The notes beneath the pieces are model-generated. The model searched no databases and was not told where the DNA came from. It worked only from the letters and a program-made list of their open reading frames with translations. From the NCBI GenBank assembly GCA_000469685.2, contig LS997565.1, forward strand, positions 38,114,519 through 38,178,518: a DNA stretch of 64,000 nt. The letters are read 5' to 3'. Source of the DNA: Haemonchus contortus. Taxonomy: Eukaryota > Nematoda > Chromadorea > Rhabditida > Trichostrongylidae. This document shows positions 11,700-23,390 of this stretch, in pieces (position 1 is the first letter of the stretch; each line of letters begins with the position of its first letter). The translations under genes and the position numbers were made by a program.

Positions 11700-12480
11700 A
11701 CGTAGCCTTCATAGATAATGACACAATAACTACAAATTTAATGTAGCCGCAGGTCTAGACTGAATTAGTCTGAAAGGTGGTCAATGCCTATGGAATGAAC
11801 CCTATCCTACTTTCAAAAAATTGAAGTTTCAGCTTCATCGTTTTCTTCAGAGACGAAACTGCCGTTCTACCCTAAACCTGTCAATTCTCGCGCTGTTGAG
11901 AATTCTGAGTGAATGACACCTTCTGTATTTGGATGTATCGAGTGTCTCGAAGACTAGGTCAGCATTCATGTAGCTGGCAATTTTTTCTGACCTTTCGCGA
12001 TAGAGTTGACCTTACTCTCTAACTTCTTTGGCTGAAATTTGGAATGTGGGCACTCATCTGTGCTTTAATTCGGGCACCATTATAGCAGAAAATTGCAAAT
12101 GAGTTGTCGCTTTCTTGATAGCGATGAGTAAGTTTGTGAAGGATCACTTGGAGCACTTTCATCTGACGACTTAAAAAGATCGAGGGCAGAACACAGTAAG
12201 GCTATCCTTTGACGATTCCATGGTGGTCGGTGCAGAAACATACTGTATGAAGGAGGTTTTTGGTGCCGTACACTATTTGAACATGCGAAGTATGGTGTAT
12301 GCACTTTATCGAGTTCGATTATGACGTTCACTCGGTCTGGTAATCCAAATTCTTTGAAAAGCTTCGCTGGAACGAATGCAGCTGTAGAACATCGTTTGTG
12401 TTCATTTCCAAGGCATAAGTCGATGATTCGGACGTCCCATAGGGGGAAGTAGTTCCTTGCTCCGTCACACTTGATCAACC
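11700..12480. repeat. Conserved intron-1 block of B genes, copy in B1
   Basis: A block of roughly 700-800 bp in B1 intron 1 is paralogous to intron 1 of B2 (about 30430-31210) and B4 (about 61150-61870). In B1 the - strand is open from 12478 to 12080 (132 codons). A local stretch, RVNVIIELDKV, is echoed as RVNVVIELDKA in B4, while B2 and B4 contain stops. It may be an old gene or element fragment that became trapped in the intron before duplication. No family is recognised. Confidence 0.5.
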
Positions 12481-13394
12481 AAAATCTATGCCATCAACAA
12501 CACGGCACTCGTGTGCACCGACCGAGATTTTTTTGGCATGTTGCAAAAAAAATGACCCAGATTTCGTCGTCTTGTGCGAGTGTTCTTTCACCTCTTCGGC
12601 CTTCCTACCACTTCATTTCTCCTCACTTAGCATAACGTATCAGTGAAACATACCAAGGCAGATTATTTGACGGCAGTATTGCAAAAAGCCTGCAACGAGT
12701 TCGACGCAAACATCCCCCTCTAAGTTGAACATTTGTCTCGACGGTCTTCGAGGCTGCGACGAAGTGGATGGAGTATCTTCTGCTCCGAGGTGGAAACATT
12801 TTATGTCACGACATCTATTCAGTATATGTTCAGGAATGAACAACTATTCTTTGCACATATGTTTGTTTTAGAAAGTAGATGAGAGATTCGATGTTATTTT
12901 TTCATTATTTCAGAATGGAGTGTCTGTAGTTACCTCGCTATACAACCGGGTTTCATTGTTAGTTTCTCTAGTCACATCAATATTTTCAGCATCCTACACG
13001 ATCTTCTTTCTGTATCGCCAAGAGAAGAGAGCAGAGCAGCCTATTTTTTTAAAATTGGTTCAATAAGTTTTAAAATAATTTTCATCTTTGCCAACGGGTA
13101 GATTTTTCACTAATAAGTCTCATAAATCTTACCTTTCTGTTATAGTATCTTTTGATTGACTGTGGCTAAAAACTAGTTTTATTAATCAGTGATTGCGAAT
13201 TTTTAGCTATTCATAGCCTGATGTTTAATTCTTACACACACTATTTTTCTTTCTATGCATATACTGCCTCGCTCACAGTAATATAAATGCCGCTATGAAG
13301 GTGGTTCTTCAACAAACCCATTTTCATTTGACCCTCTACTATAAATGTGTATAAAGTGGATTGCAGATTCTTTCTTGCTGTAACATTGGCATTC

Positions 13395-13495
13395 TAATGA
13401 CCAGTTAGGCTGCGGACATCGACTCAGGATTCGAAACCGTAACCATGCGTGTGTGTGATAATGCGCCACTCGTCACTGCACCACCTCTGCCCTAA
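13395..13495 (-). mobile_element. tRNA-derived SINE, family 1, head fragment in B1 intron 3
   Basis: This is a truncated copy covering only the tRNA-like head. On the - strand it contains a GGTTACGGTTTCGAATCC-like B box region next to the hallmark of alternating CACACGCATGG. Confidence 0.6.
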
Positions 13496-14609
13496 CATTA
13501 CCGATGAATATAAAAATGAGAGCATATGTTCCATATTTCAGCCCCATTATTTCAGGGGCATCACTTAGCGCTGACATTTCTACATTTAACAAATTGTCAA
13601 ATTTTTATTCCGCGATTATTGTATGCACTCATGCTCATATCATTTACTTCTATAATACATATCTTACTACAGAATTCGTAGTAGTTGTCATAGTAGTTGA
13701 GAGATGGATTGCTTTCATATTCTGGGGTAGCTACGAGACAGGATACAGAAAGTTGGCACCGGTACTGATAGCAGTAGCAGTGAGTTTGTTCGTGTTGTAA
13801 CTCTTTTATTCAAAATAATCTTTTTATAGAGTTTCAGAAGAATATGTTTGAGGGTCAAAAACTGGAGGGAGTTGTCTAATTGCTTCATCCCTGTACCAAA
13901 ATCCTTACTTGATTTGAGAGTTTGTCAGCCTGAGCTCTCTCGAGATCTTTTGCAGATCACTGGTCTTCTGCTGACAGATGTTTTATACCTTCTCTTCCCT
14001 AAATGAAACGGTAAGTTTTCAATGTTTGTGAATAATTTTCTGCTAGGTCATGATTAAACGGTGGAAATCTAAGTTTTGATGGGAACATTTCAGATTAGAT
14101 TCGAAATACTCGGCACTGGCTCTAGCATTAGTGTCTATGGGGTCAAAGAATTTCACTGGGAATGACAGAATGTCATTGTCTTCGAAACTCCAATCAAAAG
14201 AGAACATGATCGCCTCAAGGCTGCAATTTTGGATTTCTACCTTCCAACTTACAGCACTGTGTTGTTTACACAGTGTTTTGTTATGCTTGAGAATCTATCA
14301 GACCACATATCCCATGCCACTAGCACTAGAAGAAACTATAATGTGAGTTTTTCAGTTATTAAACTGTCTAAATCTTTTGTGTTCACTTCATAATGTCTAG
14401 GCAGCCTCCATAGAAAAGCTTTTACTATAAATTATTGAATTACTACTGAATCATCAACCCTGAGTAGCACAACGCAGCATTCACACGTTGGAAACTCTTC
14501 TGACACAAACTCACTATCCCTCAAGGTCAGACCTTACCCAATTAATGAGAGGTGAAATGAGTAGATTGTAGGAGTCTGAAGTCTGAAGGATAGTCTTGAG
14601 ACGCCAACC

Positions 14610-14885
14610 ATTTCTGTCTGATGGATGCGTCCACGCATTCGGCTCTCATATAGAATCGTAGTAGGGGATTGAATGCGTATGTGACTGATTTAATGACTTC
14701 CCGTGGCCAGCCAATATGGATGTTAGTGCTTTTATCCTTTCAGACGAGTTCATTACCAATTAACCCACCGCCCACCTCGGAAGGATGGGAGGCGTTTGGT
14801 CAAGCCGTAACCGAGGCGGGATTTGGAGCCGTGACCATGCGTGTGTGATAATGCGCCACTTGCCACAACACCACCTCCGCCATGA
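14610..14885 (-). mobile_element. tRNA-derived SINE, family 1, near full length
   Basis: On the - strand the element starts at about 14885 with GGAGGTGGTGTTGTGGCAAG, carrying an A box, then the CACACACGCATGG hallmark, and ends at the ATTCTATATGAGAGCC end of the body. It lies after the last exon of pseudogene B1. Confidence 0.7.
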
Positions 14886-15049
14886 ACAAAAGTAAAGAAA
14901 ATAGAAACGGTCGTGAATATCGTCATCTATTTTTCATGATATTTAAACTATTGTAGTTTTGTGCAAAAGATAAAGCGTAGTTAAAAGTTACAGCACGTTC
15001 AGAGGCGAAAGAACCTGCAGAGGTTCTTCCGCACTACTAACAGGATCCT

Positions 15050-16440
15050 TAGGATTTGTTGTGAGGGGCAGAAAAAAAAAACAAAGAAAAAACAATCCAA
15101 TGTCACTTCATCTGCTTTGAATTGGTGAAACGCCTATTGTCACACGAAAACGGATTGCCGAAAAGGGCAGCAGATCTTAAAGCGAATAAGATTCATCACT
15201 AGTTTTTTAGGAGGCGCCACGTGCATAATCGACGGTCACAAAATTTGATTTACTTTTCAGCTGAGTTTTCCTGCGGTAACTCCCGAGCATACAGTCTTCA
15301 TAGAAAATCTGACAATCAGGGGGATTCGAAATTGATTCCCACATAAAATTTCGTCATGTTGCTTTCTAGCAATGTGATAGCCATTAGGAACTGAAAATCT
15401 TCTGCTATCGACTCTTCGACTGCACCGTTTCGGTTCCATGCTCATCACCATTCGACACAAAGCAAAAATCGTCGCATTTCCAAACCTGTGCTCACACGGT
15501 AGGACACCATACAATTATATTATACCAAAACCAACGGTTCTTTGACATAAAAACAGCTTTTGCGTTCGTTTTGCATAAAAAGCTTACAAATAATTAGATA
15601 GATCTTCATCTGTTTTGATTATTAGTTTGAATGTTTGACAATCTCTAGAGACATTATTTATGTAACTCCCAAACACTGTTTCATGCTAGAGACAACAACT
15701 TCCTCTTACTCATGGAGTGAGCTTTAATATGTTATTCTCTTTAGCGGTCTTCGACAGCTTTGCTCGAATCGTAGATAGAGATCTATTAAAATCCTAAAGT
15801 TGTAAATGTTTTGAAAAGGTTTCTATCACAAAAAAAGCTAATAGGTACCATATTGAGAGTTTATGGGAGCTATTTTAATTTTTATTACTTTGTACTAACT
15901 GGCTGCTCTTGTGCTCCCCTCTCACTGCTCATTTGCTGTAGTAACGTCGCCAGAGATTCAGTATTTTCGAAAGGGCGATTTACAGCTACCTACAGGAACT
16001 TGAGCACTTCCAAGGGTTGAGTTCCGCTTGATAATGGCCCCACAGGCCAGCCTTTCAGTTTTGAATTGTACAGTACTCTCGAAGGAACTAAGGTTGTGTT
16101 ATCTGTTACGTTACGATTAAGTAGATAAACAGATGCTCTGTTGGAGGCAGTTTTTTGGCGAGCGTTGACGTACCCTCTGCTTCCCGGTGTACTGTACATA
16201 ACTTACGCTTGAAAGGAGGGCCAATAGGTCATCACTAGTTTACCTCTGATTTGTATGAGCGAGGGAACTCAGGGTTTCGGAAGTACAAGAGGTAACAAGA
16301 ACAGAGTAAGGAGAGCCAAAGCCAACTTCGAGTTCTTTACGAGGATGAAGTCTTGCACACAACTCGCAAACCTTGTGATATTTTTGCATCTCCTACTGCA
16401 GTGACGTAGCACCAGTTAATGGAACAACAAGTCAAAATAT
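15050..16440. other. Conserved region upstream of S1
   Basis: This gene-free stretch is paralogous to 52500-53640 before S2. Shared landmarks are ACGGATTGCCG (15150 and 52580), CAGTCTTCATA (15291 and 53098) and TCATCTGTTTTGAT (15607 and 53407). It therefore travelled with the S genes and is the likely promoter region. A - strand open frame at 15514-15257 (85 codons) has partial amino-acid agreement with the S2 counterpart, which contains stops. It is not called as a gene. Confidence 0.5.
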
Positions 16441-16455
16441 CACTATTTTTCAGAA

Positions 16456-19400
16456 ATGGCTCCTCCAATGCCATTATGGGAAGTTTCCGTGATGGTTTTC
16501 AGTTGGTCTTCGTTTGTTAGTTACTTGTTGGTCTGCATTGTGGTGTTCATTCGTAGAAAGCATATACCACCTGTACAGAAATGTTTTTTAAACGTCGCCA
16601 TGTTTAATGTAAGTTCCATTGTCTATTCCATGTTCCAAAGGGTGCATTCATTGAATAAGTGTCATTTGATCATTTATAAGAGTCTCGCATATGACAAGTC
16701 CATCTTGAGGATCGTTGCCAACAGATCCTATTTGGTAATCATAAGCACTATAGGAGCAAAAGACCACTTGAATTCTTCCAAAGAAACTCCTTGTTAAAAG
16801 ATCTCTCGTACTGTTTGACCCTGCCGGTTAGGGGCTTCTACTGGATTGTTGGAAAAGCTTCTCCGTATCGTAAGGCTCTCTCGATTGGAGGTATTATGAG
16901 GAACCCGAAAAATCCGATTCCTGAAGATCTTTCTGATCGCTTGACTTTTGAGGGACGTCACCGCATGATCCTGTGAAGGAAATCTTCGAAGGAAGATCCC
17001 TTTGTATTGTAAGGCTCTTTCGGTCTGGGAATTATCAAATGGGGGTGGTACTCATCTAAGATTTGCCGTAAATAGCTTCTCCTCAAAAATCGCGTCGCGG
17101 TACATCAGTATAGTCAGATGATCGTACCTATCGACTCTACTTCATATTTGGACCCCAATGGTAGGAGCTGAAGTCGGTTAAATCGCCGCAAATTTCGCCG
17201 CGCGATTTGCCGCGTCCATCCAGTTTTGGGTGAATGTACCCATACCCTAGAAAGGGTAGGTTCAAATATTTAGGGAGCGGTACTGACACAATAGCCATCA
17301 CGGAACCACTTTTCTCGCCCTGTGGACTCGGTTAGTAGGACTGCCTCTCTAATCAGATCAGTAGCGATTGGTAGTGGCGTATTTCACAAAACTAGTATGG
17401 TGGAAAGCTGTTATGCTTCAACATTTTCAGTCGTTAGCCGAAGTGGCCCTATTCCTCTGTATCGAAATCACCATACGAGCACGGAAGTATTGTCTTCTGC
17501 CGTTTTATCAACAACTTCCACCATCATACTTGGCCGTACCCAGCGTTTGTTTGTCATTGTCACTAAGGAGTTGTACCTTTCTTGGGTTCATCACATTGGC
17601 TATCAATCGATTCACAGCTATTATATTTCCACTGAGGTATTGCCAGGTATGAAATAATGATCACTATATTGAGCTACTTTTCAATGTTGTTCCAAATTCA
17701 GGTATGGACAACAAGAACAGCTGTTATGATCTGCCTTCTTAACTGGACGATAGCATTAGCTCTAACTATAGCTGGTATTATACTTGGCAATCCTACGGGG
17801 TCATTTTATTTCTCTAGTGAAGGAACGATTGAAATCAATTACACATATAGTGGTACTAAGGTGAATAATTATTTGAGCACGCAATATCTGCTCCACAACG
17901 TTTCTCTTTTTCCTGTTGTGGATATAAACGATTTGATAATTTTTTTTCAGATTCTAGCCTACACCGCCATAGTGCTTTGTGTGTTCGCGGTTGTAGTGTG
18001 CACTTGTTTGTATGCCTCACTCGGCTATGTGATTTTTACATCGAAATTGAGAAGAAGGGTACGCTGTAATTTGATAAATAGTATAGTTAATATTAGTAAT
18101 AGTTATAAAAAAAATCAGTAATATAATTATTTGTGTTTTGGGGTGTGCCACAATACTATCGACGATAAAGTCGCGATCTTCAACCCATTGCGATTCAGAT
18201 TTACACCTTTTTCTATTTCCCCAAGCATGCAACGACATCACCCGGATGAGCTATCTCCGCCCCGAAAATCGCGATGCGCTCGCCGCACACGATCGCATGC
18301 ATTGAAGGGGAATGTAACAGTTCTCAGTGAAAGAATATTGAAATGGCAGCGGGCCCGTGCCGTTTGCCATGGAAATTCGGGGAGATGTACCGCTGCCCAC
18401 ATCATAGTGTTACTTCAATAGAGGGTGTTGACTTTCCCTCTGCGACTTTAGATCTTATTTTCTTGATTGTTGAATCGTACTCGAGCTTGTTCTCAAGACA
18501 TGTTTCCTGCGCTTTTGGCCCTCAAATAACTCTTCATTCCCTAACTGCAATCAAAACGGATTCCTAAAAGCCATCAAGAAGACGAGGGCAAGCGGGGCCT
18601 CGGTAGGGTAAGAGATACAATCACGGTACCCGTATTGTACAGTAACGGGTTCGAGCATAATCTCGGCGATAGAATCGCACGTTCCTTATTTACATCAGTT
18701 TGAGCTGAGCCCTAGACAATTGCTGCAGAGTATAAGGCGCAAAAATGCATCATTGAGAAGAAAATGAGTTATGAAGGTAAAAACTGGAGGAACAATGGAA
18801 CACATTCATTTTCACCTGTACTGACTCTGGAAAATTAGAAATGAGCGGCTGAATGAAAAATTATGTTCCAGACAACATCATCATGCAAGTTGGGATCTTA
18901 GTAGTGAAATTTTTTTCAATTCCAGAATATGGATATTGGTAAAGGCGAGTTGAGATATCTCTTATGTGCTATCCTCACATTCGTTCCTCTTATATTGGAG
19001 TTCACCCGGAGTTTCTTCGAAGCGAGCAGCTTCTTGAACGGTGGACAGTTCGTGGCTATTGCTAAGAGAACGTGGTTAGTTCTGCTGTGGAAGTTTGAGA
19101 ACAAAAGTATGTTGCGCAGCAAAGTTGAATTTCATCAGCTCCTACTATATTTCTTGCCCACTATCGTAGTTTGGAATTTCCAATAGCGTACTGGTTTGGT
19201 AGACTTAGCCTAACTTCAGCGTTAACGTTAAAATATTAAATTTTAAATTGATGGGTACCCAGTTGAGAAAGTTGAGAAACTAATTGCGATTCTCCCCTCC
19301 CCTCCGAAATATCTGCAGAAATCCATGACTTAGTATGATGCAACAACAGTATCTTTGTTAAATAGTGAAAATCAGGCATTCTCACCTATACTATCACAAG

Positions 19401-20095
19401 TCACATATTCAGCCATAGTGGAAGGATTTCTGATAGTCGTGTCCTGTAATGGATATTGAGTCAAACAGACTCAATAAGTCGGGAAAAGTCTTTGAAATCT
19501 GTACAAAATCTTAGGTTTGCAGACGGCAGAGAGATGAAAGTATGGGTTGGGGTCAAAATGAGGTTGATAGGAGTGAAGTTTATTTGCATAGTTACTCTTC
19601 AATGTAAGAAGCTCCACTCAACAGAGATCTACAAGGACAAGCCTACCTTGAAAAAGGGGGGCTCCGTATTGAGCTCTCAAACTCACTACGTGAACTTCTA
19701 TCTATCGTCTAAGGCGAATCCATTCCGAGATTTTTGCTAGCTTCAAAAGCTTTTCATCGGGCGTGCAGCCAAATAACAGTAGGTTAAAATGCGAAGATTG
19801 TGGGAAGAACCGTTTTAACAATTCTTCAACCTCCACTTCAAGCTGTTTCTGGTGCAAAATTTATTTTTAGCACGCTCCCTTTTTTACTAGGAAGCTGTGG
19901 TATCAGGATAAGTAGAAAATGAACTGTTCAATTTCCAGGATTTTAAGTCACGACTTGATGCTGGGCATCCAGTTTTTCTCCCTCATCTTCATCACAAGGC
20001 TGTATCGTCTGATTTCTGATGTTTTTGTCACAAGTCGTCGACTGCTCAGCAATGGACTCTCAAACAGGGAAAGTGCGAACCAGGCATGGAAATGA
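16456..20095 (+). CDS. Receptor S1: Srg-superfamily (Srv/Srg-like) seven-transmembrane chemoreceptor, intact
   Basis: Six exons: 16456-16608, 17431-17646, 17702-17860, 17951-18058, 18926-19074, 19939-20095. They sum to 942 nt, a 313-residue protein, with all introns GT-AG. TTTTTCAG ends 2 nt before the ATG, a likely trans-splice acceptor. Exon 1 holds TM1 (VFSWSSFVSYLLVCIVVFI) and a basic loop. Exon 2 holds TM2 and TM3 and ends with LAINRF (residues about 108-112), then IIFPLRY, the NR..A..FP..Y signature of Srg/Srv receptors. Exon 3 starts with V-W and holds TM4 and an outer loop with an N-glycosylation sequon (NYTY). Exon 4 is TM5, exon 5 covers the third inner loop and TM6, and exon 6 is TM7 and tail. 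The paralog S2 has identical exon phases. The family level is secure; the choice between Srv and Srg is not. Confidence 0.82.
18255..18415 (+). repeat. Dispersed repeat beginning CCGAAAATCGCG, copy in S1 intron 4
   Basis: This copy of the family also found at 3788-3935 and 54086-54240 starts CCGAAAATCGCGATGCGCTC and ends near GTACCGCTGCCCACATCATAG. It is intronic and in the same orientation as the receptor. Confidence 0.55.
18575..18685 (+). mobile_element. tRNA-derived SINE, family 2, in S1 intron 4
   Basis: The tRNA-like head reads GCGGGGCCTCGGTAGGGTAA (A box) and has a B box CGGGTTCGAGC about 55 bp further. The matching site in S2 (55295) also has a copy, so it was inserted before the S duplication. 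Confidence 0.65.
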
Positions 20096-20137
20096 CGTTT
20101 GGAACCCATAGGATTTGAAAACGGTTGTTGTTAAAGC

Positions 20138-20143
20138 AATAAA
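20138..20143 (+). terminator. Poly(A) signal of S1
   Basis: AATAAA lies 43 nt after the S1 stop codon. The hexamer is kept at the equivalent place in S2 (56755) and the S3 relic (40823). Confidence 0.6.
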
Positions 20144-20460
20144 TCGCAGTAGTGAATTACCAAATGTTTTTCATTTGGAACGATTGATCAGTTTTAACTG
20201 GATAAATATATCGTTCACCAAACTTTTCACGCGATAAATTTGAAAAGAAATTGCTAACACATACCCGAAAAAGGGGGACGCATTGAGCCTTCAAATAATA
20301 CTGGAATTTTTTGAAGACTATTTTCTGGTTTCTAGACGCTGCGGTCTTCAGAAGTGAATTCTGCTGACTTTCTTTGAGTTTTTGACGTTAGTAGCCATGA
20401 ATGATGGAACAAAGTCATTGCAGAAATGGCAGCTCCCTAACACATTTCCATTTCACCCAC

Positions 20461-20745
20461 GGACCGAGGTGGTGTAGCGGCAATTTATGCACAATCACGC
20501 ACGCATGCTCGCAGGTTTGAATCCCGGATCAGTATCCGTCAGGTTAAACCGAGCCTTCTGTCCTTCCGGGTCGGTTAATTGGTACCACTCTCGTTGGAGA
20601 GGATAAAAGCACTGCCTTGTACATCCACGGTCGCCCCAAGTCATTGTATAGGCCACGTACATACGCATTTAATCCGTCACTACGATTCTGAATAAGAGTG
20701 GAATGCAGGGTCGCTCTCACACGCGACTGATTGACGCCAAAGGAA
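20461..20745 (+). mobile_element. tRNA-derived SINE, family 1, near full length
   Basis: The head GAGGTGGTGTAGCGGCAA fits a pol III A box, and CAGGTTTGAATCCC about 50 bp later fits a B box. The body continues through GAGGATAAAAGCACTG to ACTACGATTCTGAATAAGAG. It is one of the most complete copies and is useful as a family reference. Confidence 0.75.
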
Positions 20746-21063
20746 TTGAGGGCTATTTTAAAAAAATTATGATACTTGTACACATCATCACTCCTCAGCT
20801 ACTGTTCTGGAATCAAGAACCAGGAAATACATTCGCGGGAAGTGCTAGATGAACTCTTTCTCAAACACTCGGAAGTGGAGAACAAGAAGCCTTACAAGCG
20901 TGGTCAACCAATTTTGCAGACACTACCAGAATCCAGCTCGTCAGTATCTGAAGCTTGCGCACTTAAGCAATTTTAGAAATTTTTTTCACGGAAACTCTTC
21001 CTTCAGTCATGTCCACACTGATCATGCATTATATTGTCTCCGTAAATAAGTCCCACTCAAGAA

Positions 21064-21143
21064 GTGAGGTTCAATTAATCAATTATTGTGCATGCTCCAT
21101 ATGAATGAACGAATCCTGTTAATCGGCGACCGTTTCTCCACAA
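21064..21143 (+). repeat. Left LTR-like direct repeat of BEL remnant
   Basis: About 80 bp match the repeat at 23391-23473 with some substitutions and a short indel. Just after it comes TGGTCACCACGGTACCCGA, a plausible primer-binding site region. Confidence 0.6.
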
Positions 21144-22055
21144 AATGGTCACCACGGTACCCGAAAAGAAGTTGTAGCTTGAAGAAGCTGCTACAGATCG
21201 AGAATCTTCAAAACGATATGCTACGGTCCAGAACACAGAATCATGCTCGGAAGACGTGAGTATTACTGTCGCAATAACAGATACCATTTCGCTAGCTCAC
21301 AAGAAAGGATTCAAGCTTCACCGTATTCGGACGCTGCCGTGCTTCCGAGACTGGAGATGCCTAGCTTTTTCGGAAGCCCTCCTCTACCTCTCCACTTTTT
21401 GGTCTCGGTAGCAAGTCCTCGTCCACTCGAAGATAGACCTATTGAACGCATCAAAGTTTTCATTGCTAAATGGTTGCTTGTGAGGACAAGCTTTACAATC
21501 TATCGAAGGTATTCCCTTCACCGACGAAAACTACAGTACGGCCGTGGATATTCCACAACAAATGGTCTACAACCCCTGAGCCTTGCGCCGCCTGATTTAC
21601 ATCGAACTTGCCAATTTTTCCAAGTGCGACAGACAAGGGAGACGTCTTCAGAAAATTTACTTGAAAGTGCTCCACCTTATCAAGTAGTACACCTCCATCA
21701 CCTGTACAACAAACGTCCGCGATTCGTTCAATCCAAGATATACGACGCACAGGAAAACAGATGAGCTTCACCCCGGTTCAACTAATATATCTACTCTCGG
21801 ACTGGTTAGGAAAGAAGTTACATTACGGCATCCCTATCAACTCCAACTTTCGAACTTCAGCAGCAGCAGATACACAATGGATCAAAAAACCCACATGCCC
21901 CACGAATGTACGGTTAACGTCGTGCCATTTCTGCTTCAGGACAGTGCATTCCAATGTCGCGATATCAACATTCCAGACGAAAGACGCGCCGCACCGAACA
22001 GAATGACTTGTCGCCATGTAAGGCTATCTCTAAACCTCTGCATAGTGCAAACGTT

Positions 22056-22211
22056 GGTTTTCTTTGCTTGAACTCGGACGAGCTTGATAAAAAAACTTTA
22101 TTCCGTCTTACGTTTCTGCGTGGAAGGCTCTGAAGAAGACGATCCACGTCGAAACGTGAGCCGTAACGAAGTTTTCTTACCAACCTCGACCGAGTTCAAG
22201 CAAAGAAAACC
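22056..22211. repeat. 156-bp imperfect palindrome inside BEL gag
   Basis: The outer 22 bp at 22056-22077 (GGTTTTCTTTGCTTGAACTC and on) are the exact reverse complement of 22190-22211, and similarity continues inward with mismatches to a centre near 22133. The hammerhead-like motif at 22126-22162 sits at the centre. Confidence 0.75.
22126..22162 (+). ncRNA. Hammerhead-like RNA motif, copy 1 (probably inactive)
   Basis: GGCTC and GAGCC close a structure containing CTGAAGA, a GACG/CGTC stem and GAAAC. The layout equals that at 39790-39825. The base after GU is G, which does not fit an NUH cleavage triplet, so self-cleavage is unlikely. Confidence 0.4.
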
Positions 22212-23214
22212 AAAGAATGGCCTGTGTTCCAAATGCCTACAACCGAATCACAAAACAAAACGGTGCATACGATCGTCCTGCAGCATCTGAAACTATACCC
22301 ACCCTCCCTCCCTGTCGCCATCCCTCCCTTTGTTATCATTATGAACCACTGTTAAACAAAATCTCATCAGAGAGATGTGAAAATAACTGCCAGGAACAAC
22401 TCAGCCAGCATTTCCAAAGAATTCCACCAATGCTCGACCGAGAGGAACAAAGGATATAAGCTGCACTCGATTTTCAGACGGAAGAGTCTCGAGCGAACTC
22501 GCTCCTCAGTTGATATGGTGAGTTTCTCAAAGGATGTGACAGCAAGCAATACGAAAAGTGGAAGCGATAAAGAGGGAGAACCGAATGCGAAATGTAGTTT
22601 CTGTTACATTGCAATCAATCCAACAACAGTCGAAGCAGAGGACAACGAACAGCGGAATAACAATGAAGAAGTCTTGCCGATGTGTATGGACTGTACACAA
22701 TTGCAGCACTTCCTGTGTCTGTACACTAGTCAATCCAGATGACAGCAGCAAGACAGAAAAAACTCTGTTTAGTGCTTCAACACATTCATATACATATTAC
22801 AATAGAGGTTGCTGGAAAGATGTAAGTAAGCCAAATTAAGGAAAAGGGGATTACGCTCCACTCATTACATTACGTTTGGATAAAAAGAGTTACAGACAGT
22901 ATCATCAAAGCAGTACAATATCAGCACTCTATTACCAAAGAACTCCCTATACCCTCAGAAAGCACAAGCCCTTCCTTTCCTCACAAAATCTCTACCCTTG
23001 CCCTTCAGCCTCCAGCTTCCACCAAACGAGATTGACCATAGCTTCTCGGTATCCAAAAAACACGGATGCACAGGGATTCTCATTGGAATGAACCACTTTT
23101 GGCAGTTGTTCTTTTCCTCCGATTTCCATTCCTCGACAATGACTAGTGGACATTACCTATTGATCACGAAATCAGGGCAGATCATGTCTGGAAGAAAAGC
23201 ATCAACTCGTAGCA

Positions 23215-23318
23215 TTAGGATGAAGAACAAGAAGAAGAGGTAGAAAAAGAAAAAGAATAAGAGAAAGAAAGAAAAAGAAGGAGAAGAAGAAGAAGAAGAA
23301 GAAGGAGAAGAAGGATCG
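23215..23318 (+). repeat. GA-rich (GAA/GGA) low-complexity tract
   Basis: About 100 bp consist almost entirely of A and G, with GAA runs, near the 3' end of the BEL remnant. A polypurine tract is expected before the right LTR, but this is far longer than a primer tract and looks like microsatellite expansion. Confidence 0.75.
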
Positions 23319-23390
23319 TTTATCTCTTCTCGGACGAGAGTGTTTTCGCCGCTCTTTGATCTAATACCAATATAAATATGTACACCCAGA

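Larger units (their letters stand above)
11468..14342 (+). pseudogene. Receptor B1: Srab-like chemoreceptor pseudogene
   Basis: Recognisable exons: 1 (11468-11524), 2 (12914 to about 13057), 3 (13238-13300), 4 (13556-13779), a fragment of 5 (about 13945-14012) and 6 (14169-14342). Many lesions are visible. The conserved N-terminal Cys is Ser (QYSIE). Exon 2 loses the FHKNLK loop motif and its donor. The acceptor of exon 3 reads AC instead of AG. Exon 4 is out of frame before the IERW-equivalent site. Most of exon 5 is deleted. Exon 6 lacks one base near its end. Exons 7 and 8 are not found. The VERWIAFIFWG stretch near 13697-13730 and MSLSSKLQSKEN at 14170 still identify the family. It belongs to the B branch, closest to B2 and B4. 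Confidence 0.8.
21243..23240 (+). pseudogene. Decayed BEL/Pao gag-pol
   Basis: Fragments in several frames follow the BEL/Pao order. LEMPSFFGS at about 21351 and IEGIPFTDENYSTAVD at about 21500-21547 belong to the DUF1759-type gag region. DERRAAPNRM at about 21976 precedes a first, broken zinc-knuckle region. CSKCLQPNHKTKRC at about 22229-22270 is a CCHC knuckle. ILIGMNHFWQL followed by SGHYLLITKSGQIMSG at about 23080-23190 is the protease-to-RT linker typical of the family. Stops and frame changes occur throughout, and a palindromic segment separates the two knuckles. No protein is expected. Confidence 0.75.

Noticed and set aside
12080..12478. 132-codon open frame on the - strand in B1 intron 1
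   Set aside because: Counterparts in B2 and B4 introns contain stops and no family is recognised. It is reported as a conserved block, not as a gene.
17322..17657. 111-codon + strand frame overlapping S1 exon 2
   Set aside because: It is an alternative frame of exon 2. The NRF..FP receptor motif and exon phasing support the other frame.
20461..20530. Possible tRNA gene (A box plus perfect-looking B box)
   Set aside because: No cloverleaf closes, and the sequence continues into a body shared with many other copies, so it is a tRNA-derived SINE. The same reasoning removes the other tRNA-like spots.
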